A stretch of DNA of 64,000 nt. Origin: Thereva unica. Lineage: Eukaryota; Arthropoda; Insecta; Diptera; Therevidae. Shown one piece after another: positions 22,540 to 34,087 of this stretch. Every line of letters begins with the position of its first letter. Position 1 is the stretch's first letter. Both the position numbers and the translations under genes were made by a program. Under the pieces are notes generated by a model, which worked only from the letters and a program-made list of their open reading frames with translations, had not been told where the DNA came from and made no database searches. The stretch covers positions 1 to 64,000 of the forward strand of contig CATLJY010000204.1 of assembly GCA_949987705.1 (NCBI GenBank), in the 5' to 3' direction.

Positions 22540-24420
22540 TTACAGGCGAATTGTTGCAACCATAGTGCTGTTTGTGCAAAGGCTACTTAAGAATTTCAAT
22601 AATATAAGTCTTATTCTTGTGGGTAGTTCCAGGTGGAAATATTAAGGTAGTGAGAGATTTCTTAATGCTTCAGGAGTTTAGGAAGATTTTCTCTCGGCAA
22701 CGAGAATAAGGCTGATTAAGTGGGACTTGTTTAATGCAGATCTACGCAGAAGCCTTCTGGATACCCCCCCTCTTGATCTACAGAAGCCACGCAAATGAGG
22801 AGTTTGAATTCGTCGCAAGCAGAATTCCTGAGTTAATTATGGAATGCGCGGACAGGCATGCCGAACTCAAGATGTTGAAATATAAATATAATGGTATTTC
22901 GGAATTAAGCCTGGAACTCATTAGGGTACGAAGTAGTTGGCTGCTGGCCCTCAGAAGAATCTTTTGCCGAAACGGAAATTGACCGAACGCAGAATATGCT
23001 GAGCTCTCAGCAAGAATAACCTGCCTTAATAAACTGGTTCATGAAAGACTAAGGCTAGACGCAAACGCTGGGTATAAGAGGGAGTTGCGCAAAATTAGAC
23101 TGGCGTTTAAGGAGATCGACCGCCTGACGTTGAGAAAGAAGGGAAATGATATCTTGGAGAACTTCAAATTAATTGTTGATGGAAGAACTATCACTAATCC
23201 AGAGGAGAAGCTTCATGTCTTCAGTGACCAGTACGAAAAAATCTTCACGAAGGACTCCTACGATTTGATAATCGGACAGGCGGATGAGATCATAGCTAGG
23301 ATCGAACAGGCCCCCTAGCCCCAACCACCAAAAAACTGCAAGAGAGCCAAGATATTCCCTATTCCGAAAGCTATCCAGGCCCTCATGTACTGACGACTTT
23401 AAGAAAACTGGTCCTGGGAAAGCTTGAGAAGTTTTGTTTTGAGAATAAATGTATCCCCAATTCCCAATTCGGCTTTCAGAAGGAACACTCAACGGAGAAA
23501 ATTATTCAAAATCTGCTATTGAAGCTAGCCACCTTAGGCTGCCCTCTCCCCAACCTCATACAACCGCTCAGAATGGAAACAGGGGTGCCGCAAGGATCCA
23601 TTCTAGGCCCAAGGCTGTTTAACTTGTTTCTCTATGATTTGCTTACCATGTTTCTCTATGATTTGCCTTCAGTACGCAGACGACACAGTGGTCATGACTT
23701 CGGAAGTATCTCCAATGAAGGCAGCGGTAGCGATTCAACATGTTGATATAACTGTGTAATTCTTGTGCAAATGGATAATCTAAGTGCACAAGAACAAGTG
23801 TGAAATAATATGCTTCAGAGACCCTAATAGAAAAGGGCATAGGGCTGCACCTGCCGAATCTAGGAATGTTAGAATCAGATTCGGGGAAGTGCTGCTGGTC
23901 CCCAAAACCAATTTGAAGTATCTAAAGGTTAGTACGCATTACTGACTAAAATGGAGTCCCCACGTTAAGTTGAAGATTCAAAAAGCGCGCTTAGTGCTAG
24001 CCAGTATAAAACCACTCATTAACTCTAAAGTTATATATAGTAATACTAAGTCTCTAATGTATAAGACCATCACCCGGCCTGTGCTCTCTTATGCTTTTCC
24101 GGTTTAGTTCTCAATTTCGCTCAACATTGCTAAGGAAATACAAATATTTGAAATGTAGGTACTGAGACACTGCGCGTCAATGTACATGAGTACCGAAAAC
24201 AAATGGTTCGTCGTCCATTATCGCCCAGATTCATCTTTCCCCGTTTCTATGCTGCAAAATGACTGCTTCCTTTTTTGGAACTGTCAGATGAAGTCACTTT
24301 CTTACCACCTTCTACAAAACAACAACAGCTTTTAACGAAAGAGGTTATTAGTTAGAAATCACTAGAGAAAAACGACTTAATAAATTTAGTTATGAAATAA
24401 AAAGAAAAAAAAAAACCTTT
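22540..24420 (+). pseudogene. Decayed LINE reverse transcriptase
   Basis: Scattered plus-strand frames are seen. 22734-22982 and 23085-23318 look like the linker before the reverse transcriptase. 23460-23490 reads NSQFGFQKEHSTE. 23570-23640 reads ETGVPQGSILGPRLFNLFLYD (motif B region). About 23670-23690 carries a YADDTVVMT-like motif C. 23800-24140 shows the thumb and C-terminal region. Many stops and frameshifts. It is a different family from LINEs A and B, and the Jockey/R1 grouping is a guess. An A-rich stretch at about 24388-24415 may be its tail. Confidence 0.7.
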
Positions 24421-24653
24421 TATTATATTAAATAAGTAAATAGATCGAACCTATTAGGACAGCACTCTTCCAATAAGGAACCTGATTTAGTCCGATGTGA
24501 TAATAGGTATAAAGACGTATAAATGTTATATAACCTTAGGAATAAGTTATATATCTATCCTGAACAATCTGTTATTTTATTTGATGTATTTCTTTTCATT
24601 TATTTCATTTCTTTTTCTCGTCAATTATTTCATTTTACCGCATCACCTATGGG

Positions 24654-24891
24654 CAGGGCTCGATTATTTAGCACCCGGTGCAGTATGCCATATTGCGCAG
24701 TTTACAACAAAAAGATGGATTTTTTTTAAATTAAATAAACCAACTAATATCTATTAACTAGTTTACAACTCATTCACCTACTGTTATATATCTTGGATTG
24801 TTATTTTAAACCTCAATTTTTAAAATTGCGCCCCTGTCCAATTGCGCCCGGTGCATGTGATCCATTTACACCTATAAAAGCTCCGCCCATG
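24654..24891. mobile_element. hAT-type MITE, family E copy 1
   Basis: The flanking 8-mers CCTATGGG (24646-24653) and ACTATGGG (24892-24899) match at seven of eight positions. Subterminal GCACCGGGCGCAATTGGAC-type sequence is shared with the element at 37237-38034. 238 bp, non-coding. Confidence 0.72.
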
Positions 24892-25149
24892 ACTATGGGT
24901 GAACTAAAATATAATTTAATGTCATCCTATACTATGAATAATTTTTCTATCTAATATCTATAAAAATCTCGTGTCACAGTGTTTGTTACCGAACTCCTCC
25001 GAAACGGGTTGACCGATTTTTATGAAATTTGTTGTGTATATTTGGTAGGTCTGAGAATAGGTCGTAGGCTATTTTTTATACCTTTAACCAAAAGAGACAG
25101 CTGAAAATCTAAAAAAATTGGTAATTTTAAGAATTTTCACTTGATTTTA

Positions 25150-25292
25150 GTTTCAATAGCTTCATGGCCTACCTATTGTTTGACAGCTTCGTAAATGTAA
25201 AATTGTCATTAAATTGAATCATTTCATTTAATAAAAATTTCAAATTTACGTAGCTGTCAAACAATAAAGTAGGCCATGAAGCTATTGAAAGT
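25150..25292. repeat. Inverted repeat, arms about 45 bp
   Basis: CAATAGCTTCATGGCCTAC on the left is mirrored by GTAGGCCATGAAGCTATTG on the right, with continued pairing through TTTGACAGCT/AGCTGTCAAA. The loop is about 50 nt and AT-rich. Confidence 0.8.
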
Positions 25293-25429
25293 ATACTGAA
25301 ATACAATAACGATATAGTATAGATCCATGGCGGCCGTCTCAAGACGGCGGATTACCACTTTCTTCACAACCCCCTCGACATGGGTATCAAATGAAAGGGG
25401 ATGACAAGTAGAATACAATAAGTAATATA

Positions 25430-26410
25430 TGTATTAGGGTGGCCCTTATTTTTAAAAATCGGAAATTTGTACATGCTAACCCGTGAAATGGGTTATGGGT
25501 TGGCTCTACTATTAAAAAATAATTCTCCAAAAAATTTAATCTCAATTGTTTGAAGTTTACCCGTGCCGAGGATAAAGTTTGTTATTTTGTATGAAAACTT
25601 TTATTAATCAACATTTTGATTTGCTTCAAATTTTTTTTGCGCAGTCCCTATACAAAACAAGCGTACCCGTATTTTTTCTTTTTTTATTTCGGTCAATATT
25701 TTCCAAAATATGGTTGGGGAAGGTAAGTTTACGTCACTTGCCGATTATGCCCTTTTTTAAATCGCTATTACTCCGGTTCTATTCATCGCATTGAGTTAAG
25801 TAAGATATCATTTTAAAGGTAATGAAGAGATCTTTATTAATATTTTAATAGTTGTAAAAAGTGTTTCATTTTAATATTTGTTATTAACAATTAAAAATTT
25901 AAAAAACCTTTTACTATGTGTTCACGTTTTTAAAAAAATAAATAAATAATACTATCGTATTTCCCCGGGAAATTTACTATAAAAAACATATTTTTCCAGA
26001 GAGATAACTAGAAATACATTAATTACCACTGAAAAACTCACTCCGCGACAGCAATTCCCAATTAAATAAACTACAAGTCTTTTCGTGAAGTTCTCTTCGA
26101 AGATATTTTACCCCCCTTAATATTGACCGAAAAAAAGGAAATATACCTACGTGTCTACTTTTTTTGTATAGGGACTGCGTAAAAAAATTGAAGCAAATCA
26201 AAAACGTTGATTAATGGAAGTTTTCTCATAAAATAATAAACTTTACCACGTTTTTAGCACGGGTAAGACTGTACCAAATCAGCTGAAATTTTTGTAGGAT
26301 TTTTTTTTCGGTATAGAGCACCATTCTAGGGGTTAGCACCACCAAAAATGTAAAAAATAAAATCGCCCATACAAATAATGGCCACTCACCACATATTATG
26401 TATATACTCA
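25430..26410. repeat. Foldback element with about 320-bp imperfect arms
   Basis: The segments around 25430-25760 and 26110-26410 are inverted copies. Shared blocks include GCAGTCCCTATACAAAA (with its complement at 26160-26180), TTGATTTGCTTCAA and TTACCCGTGC. Ends resemble GGGTGGCC. It lies wholly inside the Helitron. Confidence 0.72.
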
Positions 26411-26578
26411 ATATGCCGTTAGGTCCATGGCGGCCATCTCAAGACCCATGTATCCGTTCTTTGAGGCACTTCATCTGTGTAAAATTCATACCTTGAAAAA
26501 AAAAACCAAGTCAATGGATAGTTTTTATTGGCTACTATTGGCTTATGGGTGCAGCGAGGTGTACCGGGTCCCAGCTAG

Positions 26579-27655
26579 TATTTTATATATTATTGCCTAG
26601 AAGCAAAGCGTTTGTGGTAGTAACAGAGCAACCATAATACCAAGCCATATGATTTACTAGTAAACTTTTTCCACTTATGATTTTTTATGATTTAGAATGC
26701 GAGAAGCTAGATAGCTCCGACTTCTCCGATTTTTAAGTCAACAATTAACCATACATTATAAGTATACTGTTGTAATTGATGAAGCTATTAAATTTTTTAT
26801 AAAATTAAATAAAAAAAACGAACTTCCTTAAATATTGTCCTTCTACCAAGTCTAGCAGCTTTAAATCATGTATATTCGTAATTATATTGCCTAAAAAGAA
26901 TTTCGCCAAAAATGTTTTTGCATATTCAATGTTAAATGCGAAAATTTGTCGAGCTGTGTTTCTGTGTAACTCTGTTTCCTACCGCAAATTGTGTTGTAAA
27001 AACACCATAAAAATGCCGGTAGCTATAGCGTTCGTTGTCAGTTCGTAGACATACTCGACAAAGCTGTGATGTTCGAGTGCCAACGGAGTCCCATAATGGA
27101 CAGTGGGATCACAGAAGGGACTGCAGTGTCTGGTGTGGGTGAATGATACGAGCACTGATAATTGTCATGTGAAGGGATGTAATGTAAATGAATTGTTCTT
27201 GTTGATTACACACGAGCGGGCGGCCGTGTAACTTAATTCCAGTTGGAAAATTTTTCAATTATCACCTCATCGGTGTATTCTAATACATATCTACTGTTGA
27301 AATATGCTGAACGAATTACGTTGAAAGTTGAATAAGAGGTAAACGAATGTTTACTTACTTGTACGTGCTTGAGTAATTGTAAGTTGATCATCCCACTTCA
27401 TCATTAACTTATTCAAATGTTGGTAGGTAAATGATGTAGAAGTCACATTCTGCATACAATATTTGCAAAATTTTTATAGATATGTATAAGAATAATGGTT
27501 TCATTGCTGGAACAGATAAAAGCCAAATGTTACGGTTTTTTATGGAGAATGCAATTCCAACTATACATAATAACAGGCTAGTCTGATTGTCATTGGATTT
27601 TTGGCCAATAGGCCACATTATTGTTGGAATCGCTTCATTTTAGGGTTGAATTTTA
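26579..27655. other. Unassigned stretch, no gene seen
   Basis: AT-rich. No frame with a recognisable domain, and no inverted repeat found by eye. Confidence 0.4.
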
Positions 27656-28289
27656 GGATTAAACACCCTAAGTAGTCCAGTCAAACAAACCAAACTGTTT
27701 GTTCAACGTACTCGAACTCCTCATGCCAACACTTACACTCGCTTCACAGATGTCAAAAAACTGGAGTCGCTCTCCCTCTACTACAAGAATGTAAGGATGA
27801 CCAGGTCTAAAACTAATGACATTCTTCAGGCATCGACGGTCAGCGGGTTCGATGTCATAGCATTTACTGAAGCCCGACTCCGTGAAGGCATTCTTAATTC
27901 TGAGCCAAGTGTTTCGGAGGGATCGCTACACTGACTTGGAAGCTCATGGGAGTGGCGTACTTCTCGCTTGTAGTTGCCACTAATTTCTAACCCAATCTCG
28001 CTTCCTAGTTTCTCTATACACCTCGACATTGAGCTACTCTCGCTCTCAAAATTTCCTTCTCCAAAACAAATCGCTTCTTGCTGTGCTGCTATATTTCACC
28101 AGATATGATTAGCACACTTGATGATGGAGGTAAAAACCTACATGATATTCTCATCTCTTGTGTTGATCACATTCTGACTATGATGACAACTATTGATGAG
28201 CTACTTCTTCTAGGTGATTTCAATTTTTACCCAATTCAATTCAATGGGCATATGTCGAAGATGACGATAACTACCTTCCTGAAGGTGGC

Positions 28290-29231
28290 TTACTCGCGAA
28301 ATTTTTAGTCCACCTACTCCCAACCAACCATTGCTATCGCGACTTTAACATCGGAGAATCGAGAAACAACTCGCTGGAGTGATATGCCTCCAGAAACGAG
28401 TTGAATTCCATCAACCAACCGATGATATGCGCTTTGGTGGAGCGGGGAAGGGCTAAGGAAGGCTATGACAAGAGGAATCAGGAATGTAAAAAGGGAAGAA
28501 GAAAGAAGGAAAGGCCCCTGTGCTGAAAGTCGTATTTGCTGTCATATGAAGTGAAGCTAGTATAGCGGTGTGCTGATAGTCGATTCTTGTCGTGTAAAAT
28601 CTGCTGACATAAACAAAAGCTTATTTGGTGTGCTAACAGTCGTTTTTATTGCAGTTTTGTTGTCTCATTTGGTCTGCTGTTTGCGTTAGTGACAAAGTAG
28701 GAAAATTTGAAAGAAAACACATATTTCTTATTTTGGAGTGTTTAATTTAGTTTTTAATAATTTCTGAATAAAAATTACAAATAGAAAAGAATTCGAGGGC
28801 AGAGATATGCTGACAAATTACACGAAATAATAATATAAAATTTTTAATTCTTCGCATTTCTATCTTCATCTTCCGAACTACTAAACCACAACAAGAATTT
28901 AACTAAAAATGTTTATTCCTCACGAAACACAAAAACTTAGCACATACAATCTCAGACTCCTGTGCTGATAGTCGTAATTTTACTGAAACGACAATCTCTT
29001 CAACTCAAACGACTTGTCACACCACCCGTCTCTCAGCACACCAACTAAAAAACGAGGCAACATCGAAATCTCCATGCGACTGTCATATGACTCGACTTTC
29101 AGCACAGGGGCCAAAGTTATGTAGGTGGGAAAGTGGAAAAGGCGAAGGACCGTGGGGCTGGCCGGGATTCGACCTTTGGGATGGTAGCCAGACGCCTTTC
29201 TCCCTAGGCTACGGAGGCCCCCATCTGTTAT
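28290..29231 (-). repeat. tRNA-derived SINE, copy 3, split by a MITE
   Basis: It matches the full-length SINE over 28290-28512 and 29113-29231, including the tRNA-like head (CTCCCTAGGCTACGGAGGCC on plus). The 3' tail half is missing on the left. Confidence 0.82.
28513..29112. mobile_element. 600-bp MITE with 20-bp perfect inverted repeats
   Basis: Both ends are GGCCCCTGTGCTGAAAGTCG, inverted at the right. The flanks are AAA on both sides (one AAA in the intact SINE), giving a 3-bp duplication. The motif GTGCTGATAGTCG or a close variant recurs at about 28520, 28572, 28631 and 28962. No transposase. PIF/Harbinger is likely, although AAA differs from the usual TWA target. Confidence 0.88.
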
Positions 29232-30755
29232 ACCGAAACATTTTGGATCAATTATCTATTCTACACTCGTTCCTATCTGCAAGAGGCTGGTCTCGGCGAA
29301 TTAACATGGTTTTCTTGCAGCTCGTTCCACTACCACCAATATTTTTGAGTTCACTTCTCATAATATCGAGGGCTTGGTTTCCGGTTGTCAAACTGATTGT
29401 GTTGACACTGAATTTAGTAAGGCATTTGACAAAAGCTCTTCCTCTCCATTATAATTCTCAAATTAATATTAGGCTTTCCGCACGCTCTTCTAGTATGGTT
29501 CCAGTCTTACTTAGCTGACAGGACCTACCAAGTTCTTTTTCGTGGATCCAAATCAATAGCTATTGAAGGGCGACATATGGTGTCCCTCAAAGAAGTCATC
29601 TTGGTCCTCTTCTCTTTTGTTTTATCAATTGATGACATTGTATCCTTGCTAAGACACTGTAGAATATTGATTTACGCTGATGACATGAAATTGTATCGTG
29701 ATTAGATTTGATAGTAAGCTGGATTTTTCCATTCACATCAAATGTATCGTTATATTAAAAAAAAAGGTGCTCCAAAGAATTTAGCAACCTCTTGATTACT
29801 AGACACCTATACATTTCTCTTGTCAGACCATTACTCGAATATGCATCCCACGTTTGGTCTCCTCACTATTATTTGCATGTTAGAGCTATTGAATCGGTTC
29901 AACGAAGATTCGTTCGATTCGCACTGAATCATCTTCCTTGGGAAAACTCATTAGTTCTTCCAGCATATGAATCCCGGGTTAAGTTACTCAACTTAAGCTC
30001 TCTTCACAAGCGTCGTGAGGTGGCCGATGTTGTATTTGTTCAACACCTGCTTAATGGAAAGGTTGAAACCGGTTTTCTAACTAGCCTTGGGTCATTTAGA
30101 GAGAGTCGTTATAATCTAAGAGGACCACCTCTTTTATAAATCAACTAATCTAACACGAATTACGGCAGATTTGAACCTGTCAATGGCATGTTCATTAACG
30201 TGAACCAAAACATTATTGTCTTTAGCGTGAGCATTAGTAAAGATGTCCTTAAAAGGAGTCTTTTAAATCTCACCTGACCGTTTAAGTTTCCTGTTGCTTG
30301 CGTGGGTTACATGTTAATTTGGATGTTTATAATTTTATAATTTTATGTTTGAATGCTTAGTTGAGAGCCTCATCTCAGCGCTTGATTGTGCTGAGTTGGT
30401 TAATTTTTCTTGGCCCAGCTGAGAAGTGCGCCTTCTGTGTTGGAAGGGTTTGTTCTATTTCTAAATCATGTTTGCCAGAGCTTTAATCCTACTGTAGGAC
30501 CGGTGGGCAAGAACTACCTCCGACCTGGTCCTAATGCCAATCCAGGGTCGGTTAGTTGGGAGCACCGGAAATGAACGCAAATGCAACCTTCGTAGAATAG
30601 AGAGATACCTGCCAGATCCTGTCTTACACGCTACCGAGCTCGCAGCATTTTCTTATAGTTTGGGAAAAATTTTCTATTGGTATTTTTATACCATATATTT
30701 TAGCCTTTACCTAAACACAAGAAAATATGCGATCCCCTTAAAGCAATCTTATTAA

Positions 30756-31970
30756 ATAAAACAATAAAAACTTTAAAGTTCATTTTTTGTTTTTTGTTTT
30801 TTTTTTTTATTTATAAATTATTCATACATACTTACAATTCAATTAATTTATTCTAGCACATGTAAAATATTAGTTTTTGAATATATTCCATTTTTCAATC
30901 AGTTTTTTTTTTATTTATTTATTTTCATTTTTTTAAATAAATTTACAAAAGTCAAATATAATGTAAGTTTATATTTTCATCATTGTTTCATTATTTATTA
31001 TTATTATTTAGTCAAATTACTTAAATACGGATTCAATAACTACAATTAAAAATATTGTTTTATTTTTTGTTTTGTTTCATGTTTTTTTTTGTTATTTTTT
31101 GTTTTTGTATTTAATTACATAAGCCTATATATTAAATATATTTCTCCAAAATATTACCAACATTATACCCCATTTATTTAGCTTAATGTTATTATTATTA
31201 TTTTCATTTTTTGTTTTTGTTGTATTATTTTTTTTTTCCTATTATATACTAAACCTATGTTAGGAAGCTATATATGCATATAAATGTTTCTTGTTTACCT
31301 ATAATTTATAGTTTTTTTGTTTTTGTTTTTCATTTTTATTTTATTTTTTTTGTTTTATTATAATTTAACTTTTACAATAACTTTTCAATCCGATGTCTAA
31401 AAAGTTCATTTATATTTATTTATATATTTAATTAATTTATTTAATACAACTTTTAACGACGTGGTTTTTGTGTTTTTTTTTTCATAAAACTTTTATTATT
31501 AAATACAATTTTTTGGTTTTTGTTTTTATTTAATTTAAATTTCATTTTTGTTTTATTAAATATTTATTTTTTTTTAAACAGTTTAACAATTTGATACAAT
31601 TCTCATTTTATTTTCTCTACATGTATACACAATTTGCTTATTTTGCTTCATTATTTATTTACAATGTTTTGTTGTTTTTTGTGGTTAATATGTGTTTTTT
31701 GTTTTAATTTGTAATCATACAAATGGTTTTTAACAATGCTATCAATCTTGAATTTTTTTACTTATTTATACATATTTTTTTTAACGTTGTTAAACAACTT
31801 TCTTAGTTTGAATTCTTAAACCTAGTATCAATTACGTAGATATAATTTCTTTTTTTTTATTTTTATTTTCTTTTTACATAACAATGTCCATTTACTAAAA
31901 AACGAAATATTTTGCATTTTTTTTTTTTGATTTATTTTTTAATCATCAACATTTTGAGCAAAGTGTAGTA
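30756..31970. repeat. T-rich low-complexity tract
   Basis: About 1.2 kb made mostly of TTTTTG and TTTATT runs with no coding signal. It may be an expanded poly-T or TTTTTG microsatellite. Confidence 0.7.
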
Positions 31971-32223
31971 GTACGCTTTATAGTAACTCTCTCAATTGGA
32001 CTATCAGCATGACGGGAAAAGGGGCAGGCGCATGGAGTAAAGGTTTATTTAAGGTAAAGCAAAGAGGAATTGAATTGTTATTTTGGATACAAAATATCAG
32101 TAAATCATAGTAAAATATTGTTCTTTTAGACCATAAAAGCTGCTCTTAGATTTTACATGAGGACTTTATAAGCTCTATAAAAATGTTCCTCTAAAAATTC
32201 AACTCATAAATATCATACATGTA

Positions 32224-32553
32224 ATGAAAGACATACTCTACTCGCACATACCTCTCAATTCTTACTTATCTAAATATGACGATTTACATCATATCTTGGA
32301 TAAAGTTATTGAGACAATCTGCTGTAATGACGATATATTGGATTTAGCAGATTTAAACAAGTTCATCTCTGACAAGGAAGACAATAACCTTTTTATTAAG
32401 GTCATAAATGCTATCGATATAAAGCTTATCGAGAGTTTTTATGGCAATGCTTCAGATCAAATTAATCAGACAATCAAATTCTTGTGGGCAATGGACTTAT
32501 CTAATTACCACCGGAGGGACATCTATTCTCTAATTCTTTCCATTACTCCGTAG
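32224..32553 (+). CDS. Orphan 109-residue ORF, function unknown
   Basis: ATG at 32224, stop at 32551. The product is acidic and leucine/isoleucine-rich (DLHHILDKVIETICC, DDILDLADLNKFISD). It has no signal peptide or transmembrane segment, and I recognise no domain. It stands alone between the T-rich tract and LINE debris. The regular helical composition is more protein-like than most random frames here, but chance cannot be excluded. Confidence 0.3.
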   Translation: MKDILYSHIPLNSYLSKYDDLHHILDKVIETICCNDDILDLADLNKFISDKEDNNLFIKVINAIDIKLIESFYGNASDQINQTIKFLWAMDLSNYHRRDIYSLILSITP

Positions 32554-32639
32554 GAGTCTTTGACCTTAATTTCAATGGTTTGGGACTTTAGCGATGGTGA
32601 TTTGGCTGCAAATTGTCCCTTGCTAAATTCGCAGTCACT

Positions 32640-33910
32640 AGCATAGACTTGCAGGCAATTTCCTTGCCGAGGTGGTACCATACTTCTATCCTATTATTTT
32701 AAACATCCTTGATAAATATTTACTATCCAACCCATAAAGCATGTTATAATCACACGGTGGAAAACCAGAAAGGCAGTACCGTCCTATCATAAAACCCTAA
32801 ACTATTTGAAAAACTTGTCTACGACATTACCTCCTTTTCGGACTGTCTACATTTTTAATCAAAACAATTCCTTAACGAACAACAAGCTGCCCTACGAGAC
32901 CTCGAAGCACCAACCAAGGGGTTTCGTGGTGGAATAATGATCTCTTTTTTTTTTTTTTTTTTATGTGAAAGTCTAAGCTCAGGTGTCACCCTTTGTACTA
33001 CCAGTCCGTCATGTCTTACACGTCAACGTCAGGTGTCTGGTAGTAAGCTTAGCTCGAAGGATAGAGAAAGAATAAAACAGATTAGAGGGAGTCTGGGGGG
33101 TACATGAGGAGGTGGAGATGAACCTTGCGTTTAAACTCTTGGGTGTTATATGAGTTTGGGAAAACTGACTGTGGAAGGTTGTTCCACAGTCGAGTTGTTC
33201 TCGAAAAGAACGAATTACTAAACTGGTGTGTGCGCGAAAATAAGGGCTGTAGATAGTGGGGATGAGCCGAATGGGCAAGTCTTGTGTTGCGGGAAAAACA
33301 TCGCCGTGAAGGCAGGAGATTATATATTTCGGTGGAACAGTCGTTATGGTAGATGCGGTAGAATTTAACCAGAGCTGCTACATTCCTGCGGTGACTTAGT
33401 GAATCAATTTTGGAGCAAATGACGTCGTCGCCAATGAGTTGGAGAGCGCGGTTCTGCACCTTGTCCAGCCACGCTAAGGTGGTACTCGGTGCCCCTGCCC
33501 AGAGATATGAGTTGAATTCGAGGCGGGGCCGAATGTAGGATTTGTATATTATAGCCCTGGCCGACGGCGGAAGGAGGAATTTGCATCTTTTAAGGAATCC
33601 CAAGCATTGTGATGCTTGTTTAGCGATTTGGAATATGTGATTACTCCATCGCAGATCTTCAGTTAAAGTTATGCCCAGGATATTGAGGGATGGTTCAGCC
33701 ATCAGTTCTAGACTGTCCACTTTAATGGGAGGCAAATGAGAGAAGTCAGAAAACTATTTAATAGGGCTAACGTCTCGGGCAACTGGGACCTCCACAAGAG
33801 AGCCTTCACAAATTATAACAAAGATTTGAGAAGTTTCAAACGAAGGTCATGGCAAGAGTTGAATTTGTATGAAAGACAAATTATGACAGAGTTGAATTTA
33901 ATTGTGTAGT
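32640..33910 (+). pseudogene. R1/LOA-like LINE remnant, split by LINE C
   Basis: Short plus-strand remnants before 32944 include KLFEKLVYD-like and SWWNND-like segments. After 33738, 33739-33909 reads REVRKLFNRANVSGNWDLHK and RAFTNYNKDLRSFKRRSW, the typical linker between endonuclease and reverse transcriptase. The WWNND segment normally directly precedes this linker, so the minus-strand LINE C fragment at 32944-33738 landed inside it. Confidence 0.5.
32944..33738 (-). mobile_element. LINE C, copy 1 (3' fragment)
   Basis: The minus-strand frame 33735-33082 (217 codons, intact) carries the thumb and C-terminal part of a LINE reverse transcriptase: LNILGITLTEDLRWSNHIF, ARAIIYKSYIRPRLEFNSYL, TTRLWNNLPQSVFP and FKRKVHLHLL. 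The 3' UTR ends TTAGACTTTCACATAAAA with a poly-A tail (T-run 32946-32962). Its last 20 or so bases resemble the SINE tail. A second copy lies at 52370-53400. Confidence 0.85.
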
Positions 33911-33913
33911 GGA

Positions 33914-34087
33914 TGAGTATCCGCACATACCAGGGCCGTGCCCGGGAAGTAAGATTTTTACTCCGGCCCGAGCACGGACATGTGTGAACGAGTTCATATA
34001 AAATTTGCGCACCGATATTTTTCGGAGCCCTTGACGGAACACGGATCTGCGACGTCCCGAGCACGGCACTGATATGTGTGCATACTC
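33914..34087. mobile_element. Small MITE-like inverted-repeat element
   Basis: Imperfect inverted ends of about 33 bp share GAGTAT, CACA and GCCGTGC-CGGGA blocks (left GGCCGTGCCCGGGA, right GTCCCGAGCACGGCAC). It contains ATTTTTCGGAG, also present in the related segment at 50980-51130. Confidence 0.6.

Larger units (their letters stand above)
24957..26578 (+). mobile_element. Non-autonomous Helitron
   Basis: It begins TCTATAAAAATCTCGTG after an A and ends CCCAGCTAG before a T, the Helitron rule. Internal phrases such as GGGTTGACCGATTTTTATG and CGACATGGGTATCAAATGA are shared in kind with the Helitron at 9185-11806. It has no Rep/helicase. It carries a large foldback (about 25430-26410) and a shorter hairpin (25150-25292). 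Confidence 0.78.
27656..30470 (+). mobile_element. LINE B, copy 1, decayed and interrupted
   Basis: About 27770-27870 reads LYYKNVRMTRSKTND and FDVIAFTEARL, the start of an APE endonuclease. 28078-28308 carries LLLGDFNF of the same domain. A SINE/MITE complex occupies about 28290-29231. The reverse transcriptase resumes with TDFSKAFD-like and YADDMKLY-like remnants and a C-terminal frame at 29792-30139. That frame is clearly homologous to the intact LINE at 38086-40176. The 3' UTR phrase GAAGTGCGCCTTCTGTG is shared with that copy. Confidence 0.82.
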
